NCBI GenBank assembly: GCA_019448385.1 | Contig: JAGTXO010000007.1 | Location: forward strand, 620,001-684,000 | Reading direction: 5' to 3' | From: Diacronema lutheri | Taxonomy: Eukaryota > Haptophyta > Pavlovophyceae > Pavlovales > Pavlovaceae | Length of the DNA: 64,000 bases | Shown here: piece by piece, positions 41,520 to 51,348 of the stretch | Position numbering within the stretch: position 1 is the first letter of the stretch | Layout of the letters: every line of letters starts with the position of its first letter | The notes under the pieces: model-generated | Told to the model about the DNA's origin: nothing | What the model saw: only the letters and a program-made list of their open reading frames with translations | Database searches by the model: none | Position numbers and translations under genes: made by a program

Positions 41520-41529
41520 TATGTAAATG

Positions 41530-42561
41530 TTAGACCGACTGGGTCTTGGTGAGCAGCCCCGCGGCAGTGAGCGTTGGCGCACTGTACCTCTGCGACACGG
41601 TCACGTCATCCGCCGCCATCGGCGTCCGCTGACCCAACACTGGCTGCCGCACGCAGCGAGCTTGGCATAGGAGCGCCGCGCGCGCGATCCACCTGCTCGT
41701 CGTCCCCGCCGAGCTGAGCGCGATGGCGACAGCAACGCAGATTGCCGCGACCGAGTCGGCAAAGCGGCCGTCCATCCCGTGCGAGAGGATGGCCGCCGAT
41801 TCGACCAGCGTCGTGAGCGACCGAAAAAGGTCGGCGAGCACGTGCGCGAGCGCCGAGCTCATATTGAGCTGCTGGCCGCGCATGCTGCCGCAGCAGTGCA
41901 ACACGCGTCCGCGCGCCGCCATCTCGCTGTGCGCGCGCTCCTCCGCCGGCGCGCCGCAGTTGCGCGCGGGCGCGGCCGTACGACGGGCTTCTGGCAAGCG
42001 CGGCATGGCCGCGTTGGCCGCGTCGGCCATGCCCAGCGCCTCGTCATGCGCCTCTCGTGTGTCGCCCCCGTGCGCGTGTCCCTGCGCGAACGAGTGGAGG
42101 ACAATTACATCAATCACAATGCCCACCGCCGCGAATCCGAGCACAATCCTGCCGTCGACCGCGTCGTCGCCGTGCCCCGCCTCCGCACCGCTTGCGCCGC
42201 GCGCCATGCGAAGCGCGGCGGCCGCCTGCGAGACGCTGATGATCATGATGACCCACAGCGTGCACAGCGAAAAGCCTGAGACGCCCAGCTCCACAAGCTC
42301 CGCATGTCGCGCGCCCCTGCCGGCCGCGCATTCCGCCCAGAGGTTGGCGGCATATGTCATGACGTCTACAAGCATCGACGCGGCATCAACGAGGAGCGAG
42401 AGCGAGCGTGCAAAGGCAGCGCCGACAAACTGCGCCGAAGTGATCGACGCGAAGAGTAAGAGCGTGAGCACGAGTGTCCGCTCATTGCGCGACAAGGCCA
42501 TCCGTTTGTGCGGCGCTTCGCGCGCGGCCGGGTCGTCCGCGAGAAACGCGCGCCATCCCAT
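41530..42561 (-). CDS. Cation diffusion facilitator-like transporter
   Basis: 343 aa, single exon, ATG at 42561 chosen because the frame upstream overlaps the cytochrome b561 gene and loses normal composition. About six hydrophobic helices: TLVLTLLLFASITSAQFVGA, SLLVDAASMLVDVMTYAANL, FSLCTLWVIMIISVSQAAAA, IVLGFAAVGIVIDVIVL, a His-containing loop (GHAHGGD), HVLADLFRSLTTLVESAAIL and a last helix. TM5 has the metal-binding HxxxD, but TM2 shows SMLVD where zinc CDFs have HxxxD. Substrate could therefore differ from zinc. The stop is overlapped by the target duplication of LINE copy E. Confidence 0.8.
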   Translation of the reverse strand: MGWRAFLADDPAAREAPHKRMALSRNERTLVLTLLLFASITSAQFVGAAFARSLSLLVDAASMLVDVMTYAANLWAECAAGRGARHAELVELGVSGFSLCTLWVIMIISVSQAAAALRMARGASGAEAGHGDDAVDGRIVLGFAAVGIVIDVIVLHSFAQGHAHGGDTREAHDEALGMADAANAAMPRLPEARRTAAPARNCGAPAEERAHSEMAARGRVLHCCGSMRGQQLNMSSALAHVLADLFRSLTTLVESAAILSHGMDGRFADSVAAICVAVAIALSSAGTTSRWIARAALLCQARCVRQPVLGQRTPMAADDVTVSQRYSAPTLTAAGLLTKTQSV

Positions 42562-42727
42562 TTTTTTAAATTCATCGGTGTCGCAAGGGTGGCCGCAAGG
42601 TTCCTGCCGTCCGTCCGGGCGCCTTGGCGCACGGCGCTGCGCGTGAGCCCGACGCTCTCGAGCCTTCGCTGTGAAAGACCGAGCGCACAGTGGCCGCTGC
42701 AACGCGCAGAGCAAGGCTGCGAGCCAG
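42562..42727. promoter_or_regulatory. 166-bp divergent promoter (CDF / cytochrome b561)
   Basis: Shared upstream region of a metal transporter and a heme redox protein, with a T7AAA tract next to the CDF start. The pairing of metal transport with a putative ferric/ascorbate reductase suggests co-regulation. Confidence 0.5.
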
Positions 42728-43522
42728 ATGGCGCCGGACGCGCACGCGCACCCCGAGGCGCACGTGGCGGCGCCGCTCGTCATCCTGCACGCGTACCTCG
42801 CCGGGGTAGCGCTCTTCGGGCTGATGCCAGCCGCGGTGCTCGTCGCGCGGTACGCCAGAGGCGCGCATGCCGGCGCGCCACCGAGCGCGAATGCGCCGTG
42901 TGCAGCCACGGCTGGCCGCAGCGCGCCCGGCATGCTCGCGCGCACGGCGCACCGCGTGCGGCACTGGCTCGCGGAGCACCGCGTGGCCGTCCACCGGACC
43001 ATGGCAGCGGCGTCTGTCGCTTTGCTCGCGTGTTCGACGGCGGCCGTCCTCGCGCACAAAGTTATGGGCCACCACCGCCACCTCGTTTCCAACCACTCAA
43101 AATGGGGCCTCGCGGCGTACGTGCTCGCCGCGTACCAGATGCAGGGCGGGCTCACTCGCCCGCCCGCGGCGGTGCGCGGCGCGCCCAGCTCCGTCGAGCG
43201 CGGCCGATGGTGGGTGGCGCACGCAGTTGGCGGTGCCGGCGCTCTTGCCACCGGCTGGGTCTCGGCTCTGCTCGCGCTCGTGCGCTCGGTCGAGCGCGAC
43301 GAGCGTGGCGCGCGCGTCGGGCTGTGGCTCGTCGTCGTCTGCGCGAGCGGGCTCGCGCTCGGAACGGCTCTTGTCGAGGCGCGCGCCTACGCGCGCACGC
43401 GGCAGCGCGGCTCGTCGCCTCATCTCGGCGGTGGCCGCGCAGGGATGACCGCGCTTTCAAATTCGGAGGACTTCGAAATTGAGAGCGGTTGCGAGGCTCA
43501 ACCTGCCACACACGCGCAATGA
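42728..43522 (+). CDS. Cytochrome b561 family membrane protein
   Basis: 264 aa from ATG 42728. Five or six hydrophobic helices. Histidines are placed as in b561 four-helix heme cores: ILHAYLAG near residue 21, VHRTMAAAS near 89, SNHSKWGLAAYVLAAYQMQG near 125, and WVAHAVGGAG near 160; the AAYQMQGG segment equals the family's QxxxG-type helix. Such proteins move electrons across membranes from ascorbate, often to ferric chelates or semidehydroascorbate. No DOMON domain is attached. Short acidic tail (SEDFEIESG). It shares a 166-bp upstream region with the CDF transporter. Confidence 0.78.
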   Translation: MAPDAHAHPEAHVAAPLVILHAYLAGVALFGLMPAAVLVARYARGAHAGAPPSANAPCAATAGRSAPGMLARTAHRVRHWLAEHRVAVHRTMAAASVALLACSTAAVLAHKVMGHHRHLVSNHSKWGLAAYVLAAYQMQGGLTRPPAAVRGAPSSVERGRWWVAHAVGGAGALATGWVSALLALVRSVERDERGARVGLWLVVVCASGLALGTALVEARAYARTRQRGSSPHLGGGRAGMTALSNSEDFEIESGCEAQPATHAQ

Positions 43523-43601
43523 AGCACTGGTCGCGCTGGTGGGCACGCGTGGTGCACCGTCTCGGCGACGCCGCTCGTCGGCTGTCGTGCGCGCGCGCGG
43601 G

Positions 43602-45382
43602 TCAGAGGAAGTTGTCCACCTCCGAGTCGAAGGCGTAGAGCCACGCCATGTCGTCCACGTCGACGCCGTAGGTGCCCGTCCCACTTGCGCCCGCCGTGCT
43701 GTCAGCCGCCGCCTTCATCGGGCTGCTGTGGAGCGGCGCGTGCGGCGTGCCGCTGTGCGGTGGCGCGCTCGCCGGCGCGCGCGCGGGGCGCACGCGGGGC
43801 TTTGTGGCCGGCTCGATCACGTCGATGCCGAGGTCGTGCTCCTCAGGCGCGAGCAGCGCGTCGGCGGGCGAGAGCGGACGCGCCTGCGTCGCTGCGGCGC
43901 ACGCGCAGCCGCCGCCGTCGGCCGCGCCGTCGCAGCCGCCGCCCGTGCAATGCGCGCGCGCGTCATGCGCGCCGGGCGCGCTCGGCGCGGCGAGAATGAG
44001 GGCGAGCGGGAGCGGCGCGGCGGCGGGCGGCGTGACAACCGACGCGGCGATGGCCACCGCCATCCCGTCCGCGCCGCCATCCGCGCGCGCGCCCGTCGGC
44101 GCGAGCGGCGGAGTGAGCGGCGTGCCCACCACCGCCGGGTGGTGGGGCGGCGCGGCGCGCGGCGCTGCGGGCTCTTGCGCGAGGCAGACGAGACCGGCGG
44201 CGGCTGAGCCCGCGGCGCGCTCCGCCGGCGCGTCGCGCCGCTCGTGCGCGCGCGCGCGCGCGGCGGCGAGCGCGCCGAAGGCGGCGTGGTGCGAAGCTGC
44301 GAGAACATTCTCGCGCGCGTGCTGCTCCGGGTACGCCCACGCTTCGTCAATGAGCGCGTGGAAGAGGGACTGGCCGTTGTCGTACTCGACCAGCTGCGCG
44401 CCGCACTTCATCGGCGCGTGCACCACGCCGTCATACCACCGCCCCTCGAGCGCCCACCAGACACGCACGCGGCCAGGCGAAGGGCGGCACCCGGGCTTGC
44501 GCGCGGGGGGCGTGTGCATCGCCGCGGCGTGCAGCCGGTCATGCAGGAGCTGCTGCGCGAGGAGCTGCTGCTGCGCGGCGCTGCGCAGCCCGCCCGCGAG
44601 CGCGCCTGCCGGCGCGGCCGCGCCACGCCCGCCGGCCTCGCGCGACGCTCCGCGCAGCGCGCCGACGCCGGCGTCGAGCGCGCCGGCGTCGAGCGCGTGA
44701 CGATTGGGCGCGCCGAGCGCGAGCTTCTCCTGCTGTATGGCAAGGCTGTCTTCAAAGTGCTGCCGGCGGTGGCTCAGCGCAAGCTGCTTGGACAGCGGCG
44801 ACAGCGCCTCGGGCAGCAGCCCCTCGTCGAGCTCGTCCTCGTCGAGCGGCGAGTCGTCGCCGTCGCCGTCGTCGTCGTCGCCGTCGTGCGCCGCGCCCAC
44901 GCCGCGCGTCGGTTCGCGCGCGTCGGTGTGCGCGCGTCGCAGCTGCTGCTGCTGGTGGCAGCGGCGGTGGTAGAGCCGAGCGCGCTCAGCCGCCTGCTCC
45001 TCAGCCTCCATAACGTACGCCTCCTCCGTCTCCTCCGCCCTTCCCCCCGCCTCGTACGCGCGCGCACGCGCGCCGCACGCGCGCGCGCCGTCGCGCGCGC
45101 GCGCCGCGGCCGCGGCCGCGCGCTCGTGCGCGAGGCTTGCGCGCTGGCGCGCAATCTCGCTCGCCTTGCCGTAGATGGACGCGGCGACGTCTTGAGCCTC
45201 GCGCTGCGAAGACGCTTGCGCACGCTCGGCGCGCGCGCGCGCGCGCGCCTGATGCCTGCCGTTGGACGGGCGGACGGCGGCCGAGCCGGCGCGCCGCGCG
45301 CCACCGGACGCCGCCCAACGTGCATCCAGCGGCGTGCCGAGCAGGGCAGCCGCTTCCGACTCATCGCGCTGCAAGCCGCCGC

Positions 45383-45458
<76 letters not shown>

Positions 45459-47017
45459 CGCCTCCTCCGCGTCGTTCTCGTCGTCCAGCCCACCGTACGC
45501 CGCGCCGAGCGCGGCGCCATGCTCGTCGAGCCTCGCGCGCTTGGCCGTGTCGCGCCTGCGCGCGTGCGTGCCCGAGCGGCCGCTCGGCCCGGACCGGCCT
45601 CTCGGCCCGGACTGGCCGAAGCGCCCGGGGCGCGAGCGCTGCTTGGCGCCGACGCCGCTGCTCGGCGAGCTCTTGCCGCCATGCCTGCCGTCGGGCGCGA
45701 GCACGATCTGCGGCTGCTCGGCCGCGCCGAGGCCAAGGGCGCGCGCGCCGGCGGGCGAAGCGGCGACGGGCGTGAATGCTGTTGGCGACAGGGCCTTGCG
45801 CTTGCCAGAGCGCGACTTGGCGCCGCGTTTCAAAGAGGATGGCGGCGTCGGCGCGCGCGCGCCACCGCTTGCGCCGCCCGCGCCGCCGTGCGCGCGCGCC
45901 GCCGGCACGGGCGGCGAGCGCGGGCGCGGCCGCTTGCCGCCGCCGCGCCCCGCGTCCGCCGCGCCGCCGGCCGCCGGGCCCGCGTTGCCCGCCGCTGCAA
46001 GCGCGCCAACTGGGCCGGCTTTTGCACGCGCGCGTGCGCCCGCCGAGCCCGTCAGATCGAAGCCGAGGAAGAAACGACTGCCGACTTTGCCAATCTGCAC
46101 TGCTGCGCCCACCTGCCACGCCACAGGGCGGGGTTGGGGGGGGGGGGGGGGGCATGCGCGCGCGTGCGCGCAGGTGCGCACGCGGCGCAGCGGCGAGGAT
46201 GGGCGATGGCGTGAGTTGGCGCGGAGTCACGGCAAAGCGTGCACGGGAGTGGCTGCTCGCGTGGAGGGCGCGCCGGGACGCCCACGCGCCGCCGAGCGGG
46301 GCGGGGGCCACGTACGTGGCTGCTCGCGCGAGCGCCACCCGCGCATGCGCGCGCGTACGCGCGGCCTCCACGCGGGCGGGTGCACGGGGCGGCGCTCGCG
46401 CTCACGTCGGCGTTCGCGGCACGCATAAAGTCGGTCATGCCCGAGAGGATGTACATCCGGCTCGTCCGGTTCTGCCAAAACCGGAAGCGCAGAGGCCAGA
46501 CGCCGCCGCACAGGTCGTGCCCATCAAAGTCGAACGCCTTGTCGCCGAAGAAGGCGGTGATGGCCTGCGGGTCGGGCAAGGTGACGCGATTGAGCTGGAT
46601 GTCCGTGTTCGTCAGCTTTTTCGACAGCGCCACGTGCGCTGCCGCCAGGCAGTACGGGTTGCTCGGGTCGCCGCAGCCGGCCGGCGCCGAGGGCAGCGGC
46701 GAGCCCTTTTTGGCACGGGCGCGCACGTCGGCTTGGCTGTCCGCGTCGGGCGCGCTGGCGCCGGGCTTGACGGCAATGCGAGGTCCCTTGGCGGCGACCT
46801 TGGTCGCGCGCGTGTCCGGCGTCGGCGCCGCCGCCTCGTCTTCGCCCATGCGCGCGGCGGGCGCGCGCGTGCTCGCCTGGCGAACGCGCGCGCCCGCGCG
46901 ATGCTGCTGCTGGGCGCGATCGGGCGCGCCGGACGCGCCGGCGCGCGCATCGCCATGCAGCGCCACGCGCGCCGCCTTGTCGCCCTCGCCAGCAGGCCCG
47001 TCGGCGACCGACAGCAT
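43602..47017 (-). CDS. B3-like DNA-binding domain plus Tudor-like domain protein
   Basis: Exons 47017..46406 and 46112..43602 join in phase 0 across a 293-bp intron (GTGAGCG donor), giving about 1,040 aa; ATG 46849 is an alternative start. Across the splice the protein reads KKLTNTDIQLNRVTLPDPQA, LRFRFWQNRTSRMYILSGMTDF, then VQIGKVGSRFFLGFDL, the order and spacing of a plant B3 DNA-binding domain (LNRxxIP, FRFxYW, YxLxxGW, FxL). A long basic/disordered region follows with an Asp run of about 20 (GAC/TCG repeat, 45399-45461). Near residue 720 is a Tudor-like segment (RVRVWWALEGRWYDGVV, then LVEYDNGQS). A nuclear chromatin or transcription role is inferred. Acidic residues end the protein. Confidence 0.72.
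45399..45461 (-). repeat. Trinucleotide repeat coding poly-Asp
   Basis: About 21 GAC (GTC on plus) units in frame in the B3-Tudor gene, followed by a Gly run. Nearly pure repeat, expected to vary in length. Confidence 0.9.
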
Positions 47018-47119
47018 GACCACGCCCTGCTCCCGGCGCCTCCCTCGGGTTCGGCCTCACGCCCAAAAGGCTTCTCCAGCTCAGACTTCTCCCGCCCCCG
47101 GGCGTTTTGGCGCGCAGCG
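47018..47119. promoter_or_regulatory. 102-bp divergent promoter (B3-Tudor / EEP)
   Basis: Gap between ATG 47017 (minus) and ATG 47120 (plus). It widens to 270 bp if the minus gene starts at 46849. No TATA box seen. Confidence 0.45.
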
Positions 47120-48556
47120 ATGGCGCCTCCGCTGCGCGTGACGCCATTTCGCGTGCTCGCGCCATCGCCGCTTCCCCGACCGGACGCGGGGCTGCGCGGC
47201 GTGAGCGTGCTGAGCTACAACGTGCTGCTCCCGAACAGCGTGGATGGCTGGTGGACCTTCAAGATGTACGGCCCCGGCGCCATCGCCGAGCTGTCCGAGG
47301 CGGAGTGGCCGGCGCGCAGTGCGCTGTTGCGCGCGCACGTCGCGGCCGCCGATGCGGATATCGTGTGCCTGCAAGAGGTGGCGGAGGTCTCGTTCGCGTC
47401 AGATTTCGCCTTCATGGCCGAGCTCGGCTATGCCGGCCACGAGCTTTACAAGAAGGGCCGCTTCCGCCCCGCCACGTTTTGGCGCCCATCGGTCGCGCTC
47501 GTGACCGCGAGCCACCGAGATCGCGCCCTTGTCACCGCGTTTGGGCTTGCAGGGGCGAGGAGCGGCGAGGTGGACATCACCGTGGTCAACTGTCACCTGC
47601 AAGCGGGCCCCGAGGGCGCGCGACGCCTGCGCCAAATGCACGACGCGGTCGACGCCGCCGTGAAGGGCGCGCGGAAGGCGGGCGTGGCCGACGCGGCCAA
47701 AATGGCCGTGATCGTGTGCGGAGATCTGAACGGCGACGAGCGCTCCGCGGCGATCCGGCTCCTCGAGGACGGCGTCGTCGACCCCTCGCACGTCGAGGAC
47801 GGCGAGCCCGTCACGTCCAAGCCCAAGAAGCTTTCGCTCGGCCCGCTCACGGATTGCGCGGCCGCCGTTCGCGAGAGGCCGCCGCCGCCGACGCTCGTCG
47901 TCGCCGAGCTCATCTCCGCACTCGTCGACGGGGGCGCCGACGCGGGCAGGACCGCCAGCCTCAGCGCGTCCGCCCAAGCCGCACTCCGCGCCGCCTACGA
48001 CGAGCTTGCCGGCGGCAAGCCGCACATGGACGCGGCCGACGTCGAGGCGTGGCTCGTGCGCACCAACCTCAAGCTCGGCCGCGGCTCCGAGTTCCGCGCG
48101 GCGCGCGCAGAGATGCTCGGCATCGACTCGGCTGCGTTGAGCGAGGGCGACGCCACCGCCGCGAGCAACGACGCGGCGGACGCCGCCGACGCCGCCGACG
48201 CCGCCGACGCCGCCGCGTCCGCCGCCGCAACCGCCACGGCGCCCGCCGGTGCGCCGCTCGTAATCCCAGCCGATCGCGTCCTTACGTGGGACGGCTTCAA
48301 GCGCGTGTACACGGCCGAGCTGCGCGCGGGCAAGTTCTGGGGCGTTGCGCACGACATGCACGTGCTTGGTCACCCACCACCCGCCGCGCCTGGCGCGCCC
48401 AGCGTCTTCACCGCGCGGTACGATCGCATCTACGCGAGCGAGGCGCTTGACGTGATCGCCGTGCGCGACTGCACGTCGGACGCGCCGTGCCCAAACAGCC
48501 TCCAGCCGAGCGACCACCTGTGCGTCGGAGCGACCGTTGTGCTGCGGGATGTCTAG
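47120..48556 (+). CDS. Endonuclease/exonuclease/phosphatase family protein (CCR4/ANGEL-like)
   Basis: 478 aa, one exon. The EEP fold is intact: GVSVLSYNVLLPN, then ADADIVCLQEVAEV with the metal-binding Glu, ITVVNCHLQAG, MAVIVCGDLNGDERS with Asp/Asn, and PSDHLCVGATVVL with the final Asp-His. Between the GDLN and SDH motifs lies a 170-residue insertion with an EF-hand-like helix pair (AQAALRAAYDELAGG ... MDAADVEAWL) and a DAADAADAAD run. Family members are deadenylases, nocturnin-like phosphatases or sphingomyelinases; the substrate cannot be told. Start ATG 47120 precedes a Pro/Arg leader. An extended frame upstream is shadow coding. Confidence 0.88.
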   Translation: MAPPLRVTPFRVLAPSPLPRPDAGLRGVSVLSYNVLLPNSVDGWWTFKMYGPGAIAELSEAEWPARSALLRAHVAAADADIVCLQEVAEVSFASDFAFMAELGYAGHELYKKGRFRPATFWRPSVALVTASHRDRALVTAFGLAGARSGEVDITVVNCHLQAGPEGARRLRQMHDAVDAAVKGARKAGVADAAKMAVIVCGDLNGDERSAAIRLLEDGVVDPSHVEDGEPVTSKPKKLSLGPLTDCAAAVRERPPPPTLVVAELISALVDGGADAGRTASLSASAQAALRAAYDELAGGKPHMDAADVEAWLVRTNLKLGRGSEFRAARAEMLGIDSAALSEGDATAASNDAADAADAADAADAAASAAATATAPAGAPLVIPADRVLTWDGFKRVYTAELRAGKFWGVAHDMHVLGHPPPAAPGAPSVFTARYDRIYASEALDVIAVRDCTSDAPCPNSLQPSDHLCVGATVVLRDV

Positions 48557-48722
48557 ATCTCAGACGCAGTCCCCCCCACCTTCTCACCCTGTCCATCTCA
48601 CACATCTCCGTCGACCGTGAACAGCGATGACGGGAGCGAGCGCGGGCAGCACGCGCGCTCATCGCCCTCCTCTGCGCCGACAGTGGATATTCTTCGCGCG
48701 CGCGCAGCGCCACGGTGTGCCG

Positions 48723-51125
48723 TCATCGAGTTGCGGGCGACGCAGAGGGAGGAAGCGCAGGCTTCTTGAGCTGCGTGGCGATCGGCGCCTTGCGGTGGTG
48801 CGGCGACAGCGGCGGCAGCAAGCCGCTCCGCTCGTGGCGCAGCGCGCCAAGGCGCTCTTGCTCGCGGCACTCGGCCAAGTTTCTCGCGCGCTGCCGCTGC
48901 CAGTAACCGCCGCGCTCATCGCCAGCGGAAGCGCCGGCGACGACGGGGCGCGTTAGCGGCGCGACAGTGGACGGCGAGGTGCTGCGCAGCGCAACGACTC
49001 GATCATCGCTGGCTGACGGCAAACGCGGCGATCCGGCTGCCATGCCGAGCTTGCGAGCGGACCAAAAGCCACCGCCGCTCTGCCGCGCATCCGCAGCGTC
49101 GGACGCGTTCGTCAGGTTGATGGCAGACTCGCCGTGCAAAGCAGGCCCCAGAGAATCAGTACCCACCGTAACGACGGCCGCAGCGGCGCGCGTACCATTG
49201 TGCCGAGAACGCGACTTGAAAGTGCGCCGTGCACTCTGGCCGCGCTTTGCACCGCATGCGTGCACAAGCAGCGCGCTTGCCGCACTGCAGCAGCAGATGG
49301 CTGCGGCGAAAGCGCCGACCACGCTGGATGCAACGGCGGGCGTCTCGCGGAAGGCGCGCTCGACGCTCTGCACGAGTGACTCGGACGCTTGCAGCCGAGC
49401 CGTGGCCGCTGCGTCGCCTCCGTGCGAGTCTGGCTCGCCATCGCCGCCCCCATGCGCGGAGCCCGAGCCGCCGCCGCCGCCGCCGCCCGCACCCGCGTAC
49501 GAGCACCGCGCGCCCGTCTGATCGTTGGCCCGCGAGTCAAAGTCGATCGCGAACGGGTCTGTGCACCCGCTCCGCACTTCGCGCGGCCGCGCGATCACCG
49601 GCACGCCCAGCGCGTCTGAGAGCTGCGCAAGGGAAAGCCAGTCGACGGCCTGCTGCACGTCGACGTGCGACTCGCCAAACTGCTCAACGGCGACACGCAC
49701 GATCAGCGAGCCGGCGCGCGCCTCGCGCACGCTCAGCTGCGCGCGCGGCAGGACGAGCACGCCAGCGAGGCCGCTAAGCATTTGCTCCTCCGCCGCGCTC
49801 AGCTCGGAGAGCGTGAGCTGCAGCACGAGCTCGAGGAAGGCGATCGAGCGCGGCGCGCGCGGCGGCAAGGGCGACGGTGACGGCAGGCTCGGCGGCGGAG
49901 GGTGCGGCGGCGCTGGTGCGGCCGTTTCGCCGGGTGGGCGAGGCGGAGGTGGCAGTGCAGGTGGCACAATGGGCCATGGGATGGGCACTGGCGGTGCGCG
50001 CGGCAGCAGGGGTGGTGGCGGCGAGGGCGGCGGTGGCAGGGGCGGCGGAGGCGAGGGCGGCGGAGGCGAGGGTGGCGGAGGCGAGGGCGGCGGAGGCGAG
50101 GGCGGCGGAGGCGAGGGCGGCGAAGGCGACGGCTGTGGAGGCAAGAGCGGCGAAGGCGACGAACGCGGCTTGGCACGTAGAGGCGCGCGCGGGCTGATGA
50201 GCGGCCCTCCCGGCGAGGACGGCGGTGGCGACACGCCCAGCGGCGCCGACGCCGGTGGCAGTGTCGACTGCTGCGACTGAGGCGGAGGCGACGCTGCAGC
50301 CAGAGCAGGCGGCGGCGGAGACAGCGGTGGCGGGCTTGGTGATGGTGGACGCGGCGGCACTAGAGATCCCGAGCCGCCGAATGGCCCTGGAAATGCGGGA
50401 AGCTGGCTGGGCGGTGGCGACACACGGAGCGACACCGGAGGGGGAGGGCTTGGCGGAGCATGCTGCGACAGCGGCGGCATGGGCGGCGGAGGCGAGGGCG
50501 GAGGGGGCACCGGCGGCGGCGGCGAGGGTGGCTGCTCGGCGCTCGACGTTGGGCGTGGCAAAGGTGGCGCTAGCGGCGGCGGCAGTACGCCCAGCGGCGT
50601 GGGCGCGGGCAGCGGCGCGGCAGGCTGGCGTGCTGCCGGCTGCCGCGGATGAGGCGGAGGCGTTGTTGAGGCAGCCAGAGCAGGCGGCGGCGGTGACGGC
50701 GGCGGTGGCGACGGCGGAGGGGGCGATGGCGGCGGTGGCGAAGGGGGAAGAAGCGCTGACGGAAGCAGCGCAGCCGCCAGAGGCGCGTCGCCATCGCCAA
50801 GCGCTGGCGCCGTCCGCACGCCTGCACTCGCCAATGGCGGCAGCGTGCCTGAGATGCGCGCCACGCCGTGCGGACTTGCGGGCGGACGCACGCCACGCGA
50901 GCGCGCGCTTGGTGGCAGCGCGTGCACAGCGGCGTCCGGCTCTGGCCGGGCCTGCCAAACCGCCAGCTGCCTCTGCATGCGCTTTGCTCGTGGCAGGCCG
51001 CGCGGCAGAGGCGAAGCGAGCGAAGCTCGGGCGTGCTGCTGGTGCTGCGCATTCGAGCGAGCCGTGCCAGCGCCTTGCTCCTGCGCGGAGAGGGCTGAGC
51101 ACGCGAGGAGGGCGACAGCGAGCAT
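48723..51125 (-). CDS. SPPPP-rich (hydroxyproline-type) single-pass membrane glycoprotein
   Basis: 800 aa from ATG 51125, which gives a good signal peptide ([17 protein letters not shown]). About 300 residues of SPPPP repeats follow, the type O-glycosylated in algal wall and extracellular-matrix proteins (pherophorin, extensin). Then comes a globular domain ([54 protein letters not shown]), where the [10 protein letters not shown]...C pattern resembles small Cys motifs of chromist surface proteins. One membrane helix ([20 protein letters not shown]) and a 190-residue basic cytosolic tail end the protein. It could link wall to cytoplasm. The frame extends to 51347 without an ATG. The antisense G/A-rich frames are composition shadows. 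Confidence 0.78.
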   Translation of the reverse strand: MLAVALLACSALSAQEQGAGTARSNAQHQQHARASLASPLPRGLPRAKRMQRQLAVWQARPEPDAAVHALPPSARSRGVRPPASPHGVARISGTLPPLASAGVRTAPALGDGDAPLAAALLPSALLPPSPPPPSPPPPSPPPPSPPPPALAASTTPPPHPRQPAARQPAAPLPAPTPLGVLPPPLAPPLPRPTSSAEQPPSPPPPVPPPPSPPPPMPPLSQHAPPSPPPPVSLRVSPPPSQLPAFPGPFGGSGSLVPPRPPSPSPPPLSPPPPALAAASPPPQSQQSTLPPASAPLGVSPPPSSPGGPLISPRAPLRAKPRSSPSPLLPPQPSPSPPSPPPPSPPPPSPPPPSPPPPSPPPPLPPPPSPPPPLLPRAPPVPIPWPIVPPALPPPPRPPGETAAPAPPHPPPPSLPSPSPLPPRAPRSIAFLELVLQLTLSELSAAEEQMLSGLAGVLVLPRAQLSVREARAGSLIVRVAVEQFGESHVDVQQAVDWLSLAQLSDALGVPVIARPREVRSGCTDPFAIDFDSRANDQTGARCSYAGAGGGGGGGSGSAHGGGDGEPDSHGGDAAATARLQASESLVQSVERAFRETPAVASSVVGAFAAAICCCSAASALLVHACGAKRGQSARRTFKSRSRHNGTRAAAAVVTVGTDSLGPALHGESAINLTNASDAADARQSGGGFWSARKLGMAAGSPRLPSASDDRVVALRSTSPSTVAPLTRPVVAGASAGDERGGYWQRQRARNLAECREQERLGALRHERSGLLPPLSPHHRKAPIATQLKKPALPPSASPATR

Positions 51126-51348
51126 GGCAACCCTCGATTGCCGGGTCGGGGAGGGACGCTTGTCCCAAAATGAGACGCAAGACTGTCTTGATCCGCGCAT
51201 CGCGGAAAATTCCGCGCCATGAACGACGATTCGGGCAAGTTCAGGGGGGCAGACCAGGCCACCAGGGGCAGACGGCCCCCGGGCAACGAACGTAGCGAGC
51301 AAAAGAAGGGCAAAAGCGCGGCAGCAGGAGTCCCACACAGCCTGCACG

